NCBI GenBank assembly: GCA_004151065.3
Contig: NWUY0300099984.1
Location: 1-21,081 of the forward strand
Length of the DNA stretch: 21,081 bases
Direction: 5' to 3'
From: Larix sibirica
Lineage: Eukaryota; Streptophyta; Pinopsida; Pinales; Pinaceae
Part shown: piece by piece, positions 1 to 9,449 of the stretch
Numbering within the stretch: the first letter of the stretch is position 1
Layout: every line of letters begins with the position of its first letter
Notes under the pieces: model-generated
What the model was told of the DNA's origin: nothing
The model's input: only the letters and a program-made list of their open reading frames with translations
The model's database searches: none
Translations under genes and position numbers: made by a program

Positions 1-279
1 TTATTATTATTGCTCTGCGATCCTGTTTTTCTAACAATATATTGATAGGAAAACCAAGCATACACCTAACAAGGCTATTCTATACAATATCGTCCACATT
101 GTTTTGTATTGAATCATCATATTTAAATAAAATCCTATAAAACAAAAATGGTTCACATTAGAAGAGATTGAGAAAAATATAACACATCTCAAAATAGATG
201 TGATTGGGATCATTGTTTACTAAACATGGACACTTAGTTCAAGGTTTTGAATATTTTTTTTACATTTGTAGAAGAATGT
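1..279. other. AT-rich intergenic sequence
   Basis: There is no credible gene here. The open frames are short (about 60 codons), low in complexity, and match no family I know. I see no promoter or RNA gene. Confidence 0.6.
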
Positions 280-700
280 GTGATGACCTTTTACTACCTC
301 CAAACATCACCTTTGGTTACAGTGAAGGAATATTGCCAAAAGCCATACTCATTGGTAATGACTATTGGTCATCACCAAAGGTTATCTTTGGTGACAATCT
401 TTGACTATCACTATAAGTGGTAGGTCCTTGAATTTTGATGAATATCAAGGACTATCGCCAAAGGTGATATTTGATGATGGTCTTTAATTATCACCAAAAG
501 TGATAGAGAAAAAATTCTAATGGTGATCCAAATGTTGTTGGGATTTTTGGTGATGGTCACTCACTATTACTAATGTTTTCCTTTATGGATGGATTGGTGA
601 TATTATCAAACTATTGTTGTAGGCCATCATTGACAATGTTGCATGACTATCGCCAAAGCCTCAAAAATTTTAGTGATAAAGTTTTTGGAAACAATTAATT
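280..700. repeat. Hairpin-rich repeat cluster, possibly the subterminal region of a DNA transposon
   Basis: Variants of a motif like TATCACCAAAGGT and its complement recur in both orientations. The clearest hairpin is TCACCAAAG (372-380), a 5-base loop, then CTTTGGTGA (386-394), a perfect 9-bp stem. Others are TCCTTGA/TCAAGGA (426-451), TATCGCC/GGTGATA near 455-471, and ATCAC/GTGAT near 489-504. A further copy of ACTATCGCCAAAG lies near 648-660. Dense short subterminal repeats in both orientations are typical of CACTA (En/Spm) elements and some MITEs. I did not find convincing CACTA ends, a target duplication or any transposase sequence, so the class is a guess. Confidence 0.4.
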
Positions 701-1445
701 TTTAGCAATTGAGATGAAATTTTAATTGTAATCATTCAAGATATGGTGACCATTTTAGACCATCAACAATGTCCATTTTCATTATACAATGATGTTACTA
801 TAGTTCCTTAGGCATTGAAGACGTAATATTATTGTAGAGATTGTACATGTATTTTTTGGACTATACATGGATGAATGACCATTGAATGTGACACATAAAG
901 TGTAGTGTCATTTGTAAAAAAATCATCCCACTTTTCACATGTGACCAAAGTACATAAATATATCTCACCTTTCACATACAACCAAAGTACCTAGATTTAT
1001 ACTACCACATTGTTTCAGAGATACTAAAATTTGAGAAAGTGTTGTTGACCAAGTGCAATGCTCACAAGAATATTACAAGCATATCATTGTAGAGAAATTC
1101 AAATGGTGTCATGGTCTGGGCAATCATGGCACTCATTTGTACTTTTCAAGCACTCATCTAGATATTGCAAGATGGTTCGGGACTCCTTGGATGGATTTAG
1201 AGAGACTCCAACAAATTTGGGCGATTTTAGGTCATGAACTTATAGGTTTGAATGTGGGTTGAGTTTGAGTTCTTCCCAACATGTTTTGAACATGAATTAG
1301 TAAGAAATTAGACAAATTGACTTTTCTTGGCATATAGTTTTGTACTATTTTTCTTATGCTTACCTTGTTTATTTTGCATTCTTGTGTTTTTGTTTCTTGT
1401 TGTACATATATATAAATAAGGCCATCACCATCCTATATAAGGGTT
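701..1445. other. Intergenic sequence with a 37-bp direct repeat
   Basis: There is no recognisable gene. A short direct repeat with a period of 37 bp lies at 927-1003: both copies contain TTCACAT followed by ACCAAAGTAC. A 69-codon frame at 1053-1262 resembles no known family, has no support for its start and is probably chance. Confidence 0.5.
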
Positions 1446-1678
1446 TGACACATAAACATAGCATTACATCTCCTTACAATGATTGTTATCACTATTATTG
1501 AATAGAATATTGACACATAAATATAGCATTGCATCTCTTTACAATGATTGTTATCATTATTATTCAATAGAATAACTATTATTACTTCATAATTCAAGAC
1601 ATAGCATTACATCTCCTTACAATGAATGATACCAATATTATTGAATAGAATAACTACTACAATTATTTCATAATTAAA
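1446..1678. repeat. Three-copy diverged tandem repeat
   Basis: The copies start at 1446, 1511 and 1598. Each contains CATAGCATTACATCTC (or a close variant), then TTACAATGA, then TATTATT, then a form of GAATAGAATA. Copies 2 and 3 also share a tail, AACTAYTA followed by TTCATAATT. The spacing is 65 then 87 bp because copy 1 lacks the tail. The array is non-coding and very AT-rich. Confidence 0.75.
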
Positions 1679-2200
1679 GTTTCATTTACACTACAATCAC
1701 ATTTGATTATTTTATTTACTTCAATAACACATTAAAATCCAAAATTTAGTTTGTTTGCAATTAGATTATCCCCTAATATGAATAGGGTTGTGACTTAATG
1801 GGAGTAGTAGTGTCCAACTAGTTAACCATCACACTATAAGTGTATCTAACACTCAAATAAATGGTGAAAATGAAATAATAAAGCTTGCCATCGCACAGTA
1901 AGTGTTAATCTCACTCAATAAAAACAATTTCCATTTTGACATTTTGTAAAACTTTGTAGTTAACCAAATCATTGGAATCTTGAAAAGATAATAAATCAAG
2001 GCGAACTTTTACTTTTAACTTCATTACTTATTTTTAATAAATTTAAATCAGAACGTATACCATTTATAAAAATGGATTATAATTTGGTTCATGCAATTTA
2101 TGATTTTCTTAACATCTTGCAATTTATGATTAATACTGGAGTAAAGTGCTACACAGAAATTCATTCAACCAGGGGATACACCTTATGACAAACTTCATAC
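1679..2200. other. AT-rich intergenic sequence with a small direct repeat
   Basis: There is no gene. Two related segments, 1825-1860 and 1887-1922, both run from CCATC through TAAGTGT to CACTCAATAAA-like sequence, a direct repeat about 62 bp apart. The rest is unstructured AT-rich sequence. Confidence 0.5.
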
Positions 2201-2457
2201 TTCATTTTTGTTTTTACAAATTTAGACAAAATGCCCTTTAGAGGAAAGAGGAAAAAAAAAATTAAATGAACTCTTTCATACAATCTGACTCAAGCCACTA
2301 ATCTTTGCTGTTCTCATGTTGGATTCATGCTGCCTGTTGTAATGTGGTGCTGGTCTTGCACGCTTGTAAATACTGGAGAATACTCGAAAAGCTGCAAAAT
2401 AGTTTATAATATTCCACCATAAACATAATTTTTGCAGAAATGAATCAATGAATGTAT
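2201..2457 (-). other. Probable 3' UTR and downstream flank of the TRM-type gene
   Basis: This is the minus-strand sequence directly after the TAA stop at 2458-2460. It is T/A-rich with no long frame. A homopurine/homopyrimidine run at about 2240-2261 reads as a pyrimidine tract on the gene strand. I cannot place the cleavage and polyadenylation site, because no unambiguous AATAAA is visible close to the stop. Confidence 0.4.
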
Positions 2458-5400
2458 TTAAGCTGAGAAGAATGGGAGTTTCCTGCTACATCGGGCAGGA
2501 GCTCCCTTGCATCCGGAGCTGTAGAATACCATTTCAGAAACAGTTTCATCGATCAAATCTCTGAACAACATGCGTTCCATGTCCATTACGACGTCGCCCA
2601 TCTCTGCTCCCTCTTCGTCCCTGCATCGCGCCAAATCCTTCTGCAAAACATTAAGCAAAGTATCGCAAATGTCCTCACAACCCACATTCTGCAGGCGCTC
2701 AATTTCCGCCAAAACTTGTTTCAGCAGGCCATGTCCGCTCAGCTGATTGTAACCGCCAATTCTGTGCGGGAGCCGTATCCATGGGGACACGGCAAATTTC
2801 CCGCTTAATATTTCATTCACTGTATTGAAGACGAGCAACCGATTTTGCTTCAACAGGCTGCAATCTCCCCTGCCAGCGACGGGTGTAGATTTCATGCATT
2901 TTTGTTCCAATTCATGGAAAATCTCAATGTCGATTGGTAAGCTGCCAGACGAAAAAATGCCCGCGGAAAGATTTTCTTGGACTTGCAAAAGACCCGACGC
3001 TGTGAAAATCTGTTTGACATAATCATGTTCTGGACTTATTTTACCATTGCTTTTGTATTTATCATGGTACTCTGCGTGGTTCTGCAGAATAAGCCCTGCA
3101 GATTCGGTTAATTTTGGCTTGATTTGGACCAGGTTATGCTGATCTCTCAGCGTTTTATTATACCGATCCATGTCCATGAGCTCGACGGAGTTCCTGCTTT
3201 CTGCTTGCTCGGACTTCCGTGGGATAAGGCTTTGAGAACTCCAGTCATCTTTGCGTTGCAGAGTTTCGGGCCGTTTGTCTTCGTTTTCTGGATAAGGATA
3301 AAGAAGTTAGACAGAAGCTTTAGATGTGTTGAATATAAACGCTGTTATAAATATTCTGGTGCACAGGAAGGTTACCAAATTCCTTACCTCGAAAATTTAG
3401 AGTGGCACGTTTGATGACAGGGATGGGAGAAGTATCATCCTTGTAGAATGAGCTATCAAGAACGGACACAGGACTTGGCTGTTCTGGAACTTCAGAAGGA
3501 TTTTCTGTGGAGAGGTCCATACCGGCCTTGATTTCACGGGGTTTTCCTGAAGCCTTAAGATCTGCTCTGGAAACTTCGTTTATACCGTTGGAAATTGTTT
3601 TCTGTCAGGGATATCAAATCATCATGAAAACTGTATCAAATCATCATGAAAACTGATCGCCTTGGAACAAAATATCATAGGATATTTCTCCAAATTTTGT
3701 CGATTTAAGGAATGTTAAGTTCAAAAAGCCAGTATAATGAATAACAAATATGAACATGCACGATTACCTTGACTGCAGGTCCAAATTCCAAGCTCCTCTT
3801 CACTTGCGAGTTCTGAAGATTGAATCTACTGACTGTGCCTGTGTCGCCGTTTTGAGATTCCTCATCGCCGTTGTCTCTTCTTTTTTCAACTCTGATTTCC
3901 ATATCAACCAGGTTCTTCCTTTGCTCTTTTGCGGCAGACTTTAAGGTCTTGAGCTTTAAGCTTGGTATAGTTTCATTGTTCATTAAAGATTGGGACCGAG
4001 CTGATGGAGAGGCTGGCGCGGAGTTCGATCCTTCGCCAGACATCTTTAATTTTCCAGTTGCAGGTTTTCTTCTTTGCTCAACAGGAGAATCGCCGTTCCC
4101 AAAATTGATCCGTTTTGATACGTTTTTGCTTCTCAAGGTATTGCTCGGCTTTGGATCCTCGGCAATGCCGTTCTGGTATACTGTTCTGTTCGGTCTAATA
4201 TTGTGCTTAGGAGACAAAAGAGCGCTCTCCGATTGTACAGAGATCGAGGAAGAAGACGGTAAAGCAAGTTTGTCTGCAAGCTTTGCTGGCTTCATTATTA
4301 CCACAGGTGTATGATCACTATCTGTCTCAGCATTTTCTGACGTTCTTACAGACCGCACAGCATCCTTAAGCTGCAGGGCTTCTACAATCTTCTTGAGAGC
4401 TTGAAGATCTCTGTCGCAATTTTCTAGCTCTCCAACTAACTTCCTCCTTTTCTCGTAAACATTAAATGCTGCGTTCTGTACCTCGTCCAGCTTCTGAGAT
4501 GAAGGAGACTGAGCAGATGGACTTTCCACAGTGGAATGAGAGATTTTTAGTGTATTTGCGGAACCATTGAAGTAATCAGAATGATCTTCACTGTCATTTC
4601 TTTCTTGATCTTTATTATTTGCTTCGGAAACAGATTTGCCGAATTCCACAGACGCTTTACCAGTCCTTGGGCTTGTATTCGACATTTTCTTCCATTCCAC
4701 GACCTTAGAAACTGACACTGGACTGCTGGAGTTAGGCATTTCGTCTAACCCCATAAGACGCGCAACAACATTCGGCGAACGTTTACTCGGTGTATCCGGA
4801 GAGAGTTTGGATGTCTCCCTCACCTTCAACGAGGAGCACCGAAGTACTGCTGCATCTCTGCGCTCGATCGTAGACGGCCTGGAAATTTCTCTGCCGTCGC
4901 ATGAAAACCGAGGAGAGTCCTTTACAAAAGACAATCTTGCAGGCGCCGTATACTGTCTGGATTCGAACGAGGATCTTGGCGTAGTCTCGCTATTGTCATC
5001 GACCACCAGGTTCCATGGTGAGACAGAAAGAACTTCTTGCGATTCAGTAGAGACCGCCGCTTCAATTGTTTTTTCAGCGATGTTAGGCGGTAGGCGAAGC
5101 GGTATATTTTGCTTACCTGCGTCCTCGACGTCCGGAGATATCCTCGGCGATTGATCCCTTGGCTTAGTAAAGAACCTAACACTTTCAGGTTTCTCGGAAA
5201 CTGTAGCACTGCATGTAATAATGGATGCCTTGAGAGGATGATCGATCCTTTGTAATGAATCTCTCACAACATCTTTGAAATCCAGCGAACGCCTAGCTAT
5301 CTTTCTGGAATCGACGGAAAACCTGGCCGGTTCTTGCGTACTGCTGGCAAGATTATTGCTATGCTCCACACATGAAGAACTCTTCGGACTCCCGCATCCA

Positions 5401-5667
5401 GACGACGATCGTGCTGCACAGAAGTGTGGAAAAACGGCATTACATCTCATGAAATCCAGGCCAGACGTTTGAATCATAACGAGAGATAAATTCATAAATC
5501 AATAAATTACCTGCAGATATCCTTTTGTGGCCGTAAAAATGTATCTGATGTCGGTCTAGCAACTGGAGAATTCCTGCCATGCATCCTATATGCCGTTTCT
5601 TTTTCAGCTCCGGAGGATCTTCACTAGATAAGATCTGGTTATATTTTCCAGACATTTTTCTTTCCAT
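2458..5667 (-). CDS. TRM: LONGIFOLIA/TRM-family protein (VARLMGL and DUF4378), four exons
   Basis: Inferred exons on the minus strand are 5667-5511, 5413-3768, 3601-3388 and 3287-2458. The introns (97, 166 and 100 bp) all have GT/AG ends, and the join gives 948 residues. Family landmarks in order: the N-terminal IGCMAGILQLLDRHQ segment (27-41); KDSPRFSCDGRE (217-228); VARLMGL (269-275), the DUF3741-type signature; DLQALKKIVEALQ (388-400); PVVIMKPAK (422-430); EQPSPVSVLD (641-650); and a DUF4378 domain (about 761-935). Known for the family: TON1-recruiting-motif proteins bind cortical microtubules and recruit TON1/PP2A complexes, and LONGIFOLIA members promote longitudinal cell elongation. The middle is Ser/Pro-rich and probably disordered. 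Translation could start at 5667 or at the in-frame ATG at 5655, which gives the family-like MSGK start. No defect is seen. Which TRM subgroup it belongs to, and its exact role, are inferred. Confidence 0.92.
3613..3656. repeat. 22-bp tandem duplication inside intron 2
   Basis: Two adjacent copies, 3613-3634 and 3635-3656, differ only at the last base. Each contains ATCAAATCATCATGAAAACT. They lie near the acceptor of intron 2 of the TRM-type gene without disturbing the inferred CAG acceptor at 3602-3604. Confidence 0.9.
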
Positions 5668-5785
5668 ATTCTATTGAATCAGCGTTCTCGTAACTAGTAA
5701 ATACGATTCAAAACTGATATACTTAGAACTTAGAAGAGTATGCGAGAATCATGGAGCAAAGCCTGAATACATCTCATCCGGAGAG

Positions 5786-5905
5786 CTAAAATTTTGGAGC
5801 TTTTACCAGTAATTTCAACATCCATCCGCGCTTCGAGGATCGGACTATGGTCGAACATTTGACTCCGCTTCTGATCCAATGTGGGTATTGATCACTGGCC
5901 GCCAT
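5786..5905 (-). CDS. Candidate upstream ORF, 39 codons
   Basis: This short minus-strand frame starts at an ATG in the context AACAATGGCG, close to the plant consensus for efficient initiation. It encodes 39 residues beginning MAASDQYPHW and ending KAPKF, then TAG. The stop lies 118 bp upstream of the main ATG at 5667. The peptide is basic (several Lys and Arg towards its C-terminal half) and resembles no family I know. If the transcript begins upstream of 5905, ribosomes would meet this frame before the main start, so it could dampen translation. It could instead be removed or altered by leader splicing at the GTAAAAG near its end, or it may be untranscribed promoter DNA. Confidence 0.35.
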   Translation of the reverse strand: MAASDQYPHWIRSGVKCSTIVRSSKRGWMLKLLVKAPKF

Positions 5906-6089
5906 TGTTAGCAGGGTTATTGTTTGAGAGAAGAATAAGAAACCCAAGGGCTTGAGATTGAATGAAAACTGAAATATTGTTGTGAGCAGAACATTTTGAA
6001 GCTGCAATCCGGACAGAGCAGCTCACGTACTCCACTCCGTAGTCAGTGTCTACGCAAAGCTGACACCAGGCATCGAGTTTCTGCGAGAC

Positions 6090-6095
6090 CACGTG
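6090..6095. promoter_or_regulatory. G-box core CACGTG
   Basis: This is a perfect CACGTG palindrome about 420 bp upstream of the main ATG and 185 bp upstream of the upstream ORF start. G-boxes bind plant bHLH factors such as PIFs, and bZIP factors. A 6-bp site can occur by chance, and its use here is inferred from position only. Confidence 0.35.
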
Positions 6096-6200
6096 AAAGC
6101 TTAGTTATGTGCAAAAAGACGTTGGAACCGAATACCAATTTCAATGGCCTCTCTTAGTATAACGGTCTAAACTCGGCATTAAATTTTATTTCTCCCGCAA

Positions 6201-6440
6201 TTCCATGCCTTTTACGGAACGTTGCAGCCTGCAGGGTCTGCAGGCAATTTCATTATCAAGAAACCCAATCTCTGAAAGCCAGGGCGCACATTTTCTGTGC
6301 TTATTACGGGCTAAGGCAACGAGAAAATTGTTCGAGTTACGTGGAAAACAGAGATATTACAGACATGGAGCATTTGAGAATGTGTACTTGAACCCGTGAA
6401 CAGTGGAGGTATTACGATGCATTAGCAAATTTGAGTTTAA
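6201..6440. other. Intergenic sequence
   Basis: There is no recognised gene. A 64-codon plus-strand frame at 6205-6399 matches nothing known to me and is treated as chance. Confidence 0.45.
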
Positions 6441-6524
6441 AACTAGATTAGATTTAATATGAACAGAAAACTAGATTAGATTTAATATGAACAGAAAACT
6501 AGATTAGATTTAATATAAGCAGAA
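6441..6524. repeat. Three tandem copies of a 28-bp unit
   Basis: The units start at 6441, 6469 and 6497 with an exact 28-bp period. Each contains AACTAGATTAGATTTAATAT followed by RARCAGAA. Copies 1 and 2 are identical and copy 3 has a small change (TAAGC for TGAAC). Such near-identity points to a recent slippage or unequal-exchange event. Confidence 0.95.
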
Positions 6525-6915
6525 AACATTTTTATATTTTTCCAAATTGAGAGAAACAGGAGGAAAATTTAAAAAACCATTAAATAACCTGGCGTTTATG
6601 GGTTTTGATCGCTTTCCAATAAATAATCTAATCGGACAAATATAGTGTCAAACGTTCTGAGTGGATTATGCCCACTAAAGAATTTTGCAGACGGATATCT
6701 TTCTTTTTTCTTTCATTTTGGAACTCAACCTACAGTGAGAGTGAGACAAAACAGTGAACACGCTTTTTCACAAAACAAAACGCGATTGTTAATGAGTTTT
6801 TATAATATTGAAAAACGTGGTCTTCCAAGACTGTTAGATGAAAAAAAACAATTAGAGGATCCGTATTTTAATGTGATTGTGTTGGCTCCTGTTACTCTGC
6901 CAAAAAATAAATTCT
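6525..6915. other. AT-rich intergenic sequence
   Basis: There is no recognised gene or element. A 124-codon plus-strand frame (6645-7019) crosses this stretch and enters the direct repeat that follows. It has no family resemblance, so I do not call it. Confidence 0.45.
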
Positions 6916-7035
6916 CTATTTTCGTGTTGGCCGGAACAGGACGGTTGCCACAGTGCCGCTGCTTCTTTTTATCGTTCCACGATAAGCGCCGAGGAAGGGA
7001 TAAGTTGATTCACGGATAAAATTCATTTTCTTTTG
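6916..7035. repeat. Diverged direct repeat, copy 1
   Basis: Shared landmarks with copy 2 at 7141-7275, in the same order and orientation: TTGGCCGGAACAGGA, GCTGCCACAGTGC-like sequence, GCTGCT, a CGATAAGCGC-like block, GGAA followed by TAAGTT, and AAAATTCATTT. The pair is about 225 bp apart. It could be the remains of LTRs or of a tandem duplication, but no terminal motif decides this. Confidence 0.7.
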
Positions 7036-7140
7036 TGATATTGCAGATTTAAATTAAGAATTTACATTTGTATTATTTTTTATTACATTCTCAAACAATT
7101 CAAAACATCGGACTTTCGAATAAATAAGCTAAATTATCTG

Positions 7141-7275
7141 TTTTTGTGTTTGGCCGCAACAGGAAGGCTGCCACAGTGCTGCTGCAACTTTTCTGTCCGG
7201 CGATAAGAACTTTTCTGTCCGGCAATAAGCGCTAAGGAACGAGTAAGTTAACGCGTACTTAAAATTCATTTCTTT
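7141..7275. repeat. Diverged direct repeat, copy 2, with an internal 22-bp duplication
   Basis: This copy matches copy 1 at 6916-7035. It is longer because it contains a 22-bp tandem duplication (7186-7207 and 7208-7229), each unit reading AACTTTTCTGTCCGGC followed by RATAAG. The two small units differ at one base, so this event is younger than the split between the large copies. Confidence 0.75.
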
Positions 7276-8404
7276 TTTTAATTTGGATTTCAGCACAACA
7301 TTATCTTCAATATTCGTGTTCAGATTTTATATTTATATGTGGGTTTTAGTGCAATCTAAAACAAAACCTAATAAAGAAAAACGAACTAGAAGCAATAAAT
7401 GGACGAAAATTTTGAATTTGCCCGCTTAACAGGGTTGTGGGGGCGCCATTATTAAAATGCAAAGAAGGGGGCCTACGCAGTCTGAGTGGAAGCCAATGAT
7501 GACTGGCAGTTGCCAATACGTAAATAGACAGCAGGTGGTCACAGTGATAACATCATGTGCAGGAGGCAGAGATTGCCATATTCTTTCATGATGGAAAGCA
7601 GACACTGAGACACACTCCTCTTTTTATTCCATAGAATCATACCCATGGGACCCTGCACAGCAACCCATCGTAATCCCAGCAATTAGCATTGTTAAACTGT
7701 ATTTAGTAAAATACATGCTTGGACTCCCAATCTATTAAGTTTTGTTTTACCCCCGGTTAATAAGCTTTAAAGTTGTGAAATCCAGAAGGACAAAAGGACG
7801 GTGTTGTCATGGTAGTGGAGTCGCAGAGAACGCACACTGGGGTCTTGTTTTTATTTTTCAGTATCCTAGATATTTGGGAAAGTGATTTCCTGGACATTAT
7901 GAGAAGCGGATTGTGCATGGGGTTCTGGTGGGTGGAGGGTTGCTTTCTGTCTGGTCAATTCATTAATTAAAGTTTTCAAAGTAGTTAAGATAGTACGGGT
8001 GCGGGAAGTATTTCAACCAGGCACGTTGGCGTATTTTTCTTTTTCTCTAGTTAGGCAATCCATGTCATTTGGTAAAGCAGCCAGTCTTACCTATGACGGT
8101 CGTTGAAGAGACCTGCTTGATTTAGAGGAGAAAGACCAAATGCCATTGTATACGAAAGATGCTCGTAACATAACATAATGGGATTACATGGGATCTCATA
8201 CCACGCTCTAAATATATCCTACATCTCGTCTGTCTCGTTCAATAAACATGGTAAGAGTAATCCAAACATGAAAGAGGAATCCAAACAAGCTATGATTTGT
8301 TTTTTTTTTTTAATTCTAATTTTAATAAAAAATTGGATTTTTTTTAATTCAAATTTTTAGTTAAAAAATTGAGAAAAATTATTTGAATTATAAATATAAG
8401 TTAT
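7276..8404. other. Intergenic sequence without recognisable genes
   Basis: Base composition is mixed. The section at 7430-7960 is less AT-rich than its surroundings but is broken by stops in all frames I read. The end (8295-8400) is low-complexity T- and A-rich sequence with a T10 run at 8300-8309. I see no RNA gene or transposon ends. Confidence 0.5.
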
Positions 8405-8510
8405 TTCCCCGCGGGTGATAGATCTAGCAAGGAGCGCATGAGGGGCAAGTGGCCAGGTCTCAAACCACCTGTGCCACCACCTTAGCGCCCCCAGCATAGC
8501 CCTTGTTAAA
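8405..8510 (-). repeat. Possible tRNA-derived SINE head
   Basis: Read on the minus strand, this GC-rich segment contains GGTTTGAGACC, which differs by one base from the consensus RNA polymerase III B box (GGTTCGANNCC). It lies in an AGGTGG...GACCTGGCCACT context like that of many plant SINE heads. It stands out sharply from the AT-rich sequence on its left. I could not identify a clear A box, a 3' tail or a target duplication, so this may be a fragment or a chance match. Confidence 0.3.
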
Positions 8511-8995
8511 TGGGACTCCCAGAGTTAGATCATCGGCAGAGTTTGGTCAGGATGATGAGAATGCAGGTGTGTGAACCTCTCCGTCCAACTCTCGCCATGA
8601 TGTCAATACTGCTGCGGGACATCCGACTCAGCCCCAATCTCATCATATCGACAAGTGACTTAATGATAATCCCGCCCATTAAAGGAAGCCTCTCCTTCGT
8701 TTCTTCCTTAAGTTTTGGCTTTCGAAATTCAGTTGTTATTTGCATGATTCTTCTATCTGCAAGTGAAGCTTGCAATTATCCCTCAGAAGGTAATTGCTCG
8801 TGGGTTCAGAGTATTTCTTTTCATCCCGCGACGCAGAATTATCTTCTTTGTGGGTTGAACATTCGGGTGAGATCCAAGTGCTATTCTCTGCACTCTTTCC
8901 ATGAGCAAGCTGCTATCTCTTCCAGTCCCGTGCCCTCTTTTAATTTGGCGCTCCCTCTGTATTTGCGAACCCTCATGCCTCCTCAAAAGCGTTAG
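8511..8995 (+). other. Open but unrecognised 5' part of the 8.5-9.45 kb coding-like patch
   Basis: A plus-strand frame of 161 codons (8510-8995) ends in TAG and is in the same frame as the coding-like stretch after it. It contains a hydrophobic segment near residues 70-85. It matches no family I know, and antisense frames of 81 and 106 codons overlap it, so openness alone is weak evidence. It may be the upstream part of the broken gene at 8996-9449, or non-coding GC-richer DNA. Confidence 0.3.
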
Positions 8996-9449
8996 TATCG
9001 TCATAGAAAAGCCAAGGAAGTCGGCTCCTCTTCCATCCCCCCAACCAAGCCCACCAGAATTATGAGGAACATCAACCACACAACACGTCTGTACAAACAA
9101 CAAATTCCGAATGAAATCAAAGAAGAAATTGCTGCAGTAGAAGCCGATGCCAAGGTAACCAGGAATTGCACTCAGGATGAAGAAATTCGTAAGGAGTTTG
9201 AAGCCCTGCTACCCCGTCTATGCTTGAGGCAAAGTGGCCTTGTATCTGAAGACTCTTGACCTAGCTTGGCAGCAGAAATACCTCATGGGGAATGCTCTTG
9301 TAGAGAGAGGAGAAGCTCACCACGAAATCCTCCTCCAGTTGGACGAGATCACTCTGAACGTGCAGCAGATTGCTTCTCACCTCAGCATCAAACTGAACAC
9401 CGGCAATGAAGCCCCCTCAAGCCTGGATAGAAAGGTTGAATCTGGTTGA
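8996..9449 (+). pseudogene. Frameshifted coding remnant of unknown function
   Basis: The frame open from 8996 reads as a charged, helix-prone protein (segments NEIKEEIAAVEADAK and DEEIRKEFEALLPRL) until about 9222. From about 9228 the plausible protein continues in another frame (GKVALYLKTLDLAWQQK, then LVERGEAHHEILLQLDEI and VQQIASHLSI) to a stop at 9449. The two parts together look like one mostly alpha-helical protein split by a single indel near 9222-9230. Base composition is less AT-rich than the flanks, and a 3'-UTR-like T-rich stretch follows to about 9720. I do not recognise the family. An intron or a sequencing error could also explain the frame change, and I see no splice signals that clearly fit. 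Confidence 0.45.

Larger units (their letters stand above)
5668..6200 (-). promoter_or_regulatory. Presumed 5' leader and proximal promoter of the TRM-type gene
   Basis: This is the minus-strand sequence upstream of the start codon. It contains the upstream ORF and the G-box core listed separately. I found no strong TATA box; a TTATACTAAG-like stretch near 6153-6162 is only a weak candidate. A GTAAAAG at the end of the upstream ORF could be a splice donor for a leader intron, which the sequence cannot settle. Confidence 0.4.

Noticed and set aside
1053-1262. 69-codon plus-strand frame
   Set aside because: No recognised domain, neighbour or initiation support; it may be an ancient element fragment but nothing shows it.
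3871-5154. Plus-strand open frames of 147 and 172 codons across the TRM-type exon 2
   Set aside because: They are antisense shadows of a well-supported coding exon and match no family.
5892-6092. 66-codon minus-strand frame rich in Cys upstream of the TRM-type gene
   Set aside because: The Cys pattern fits no domain I know, and it overlaps the presumed leader and promoter.
6645-7019. 124-codon plus-strand frame
   Set aside because: No family resemblance, and part of it is the repeat block at 6916-7035, whose second copy does not keep the frame.
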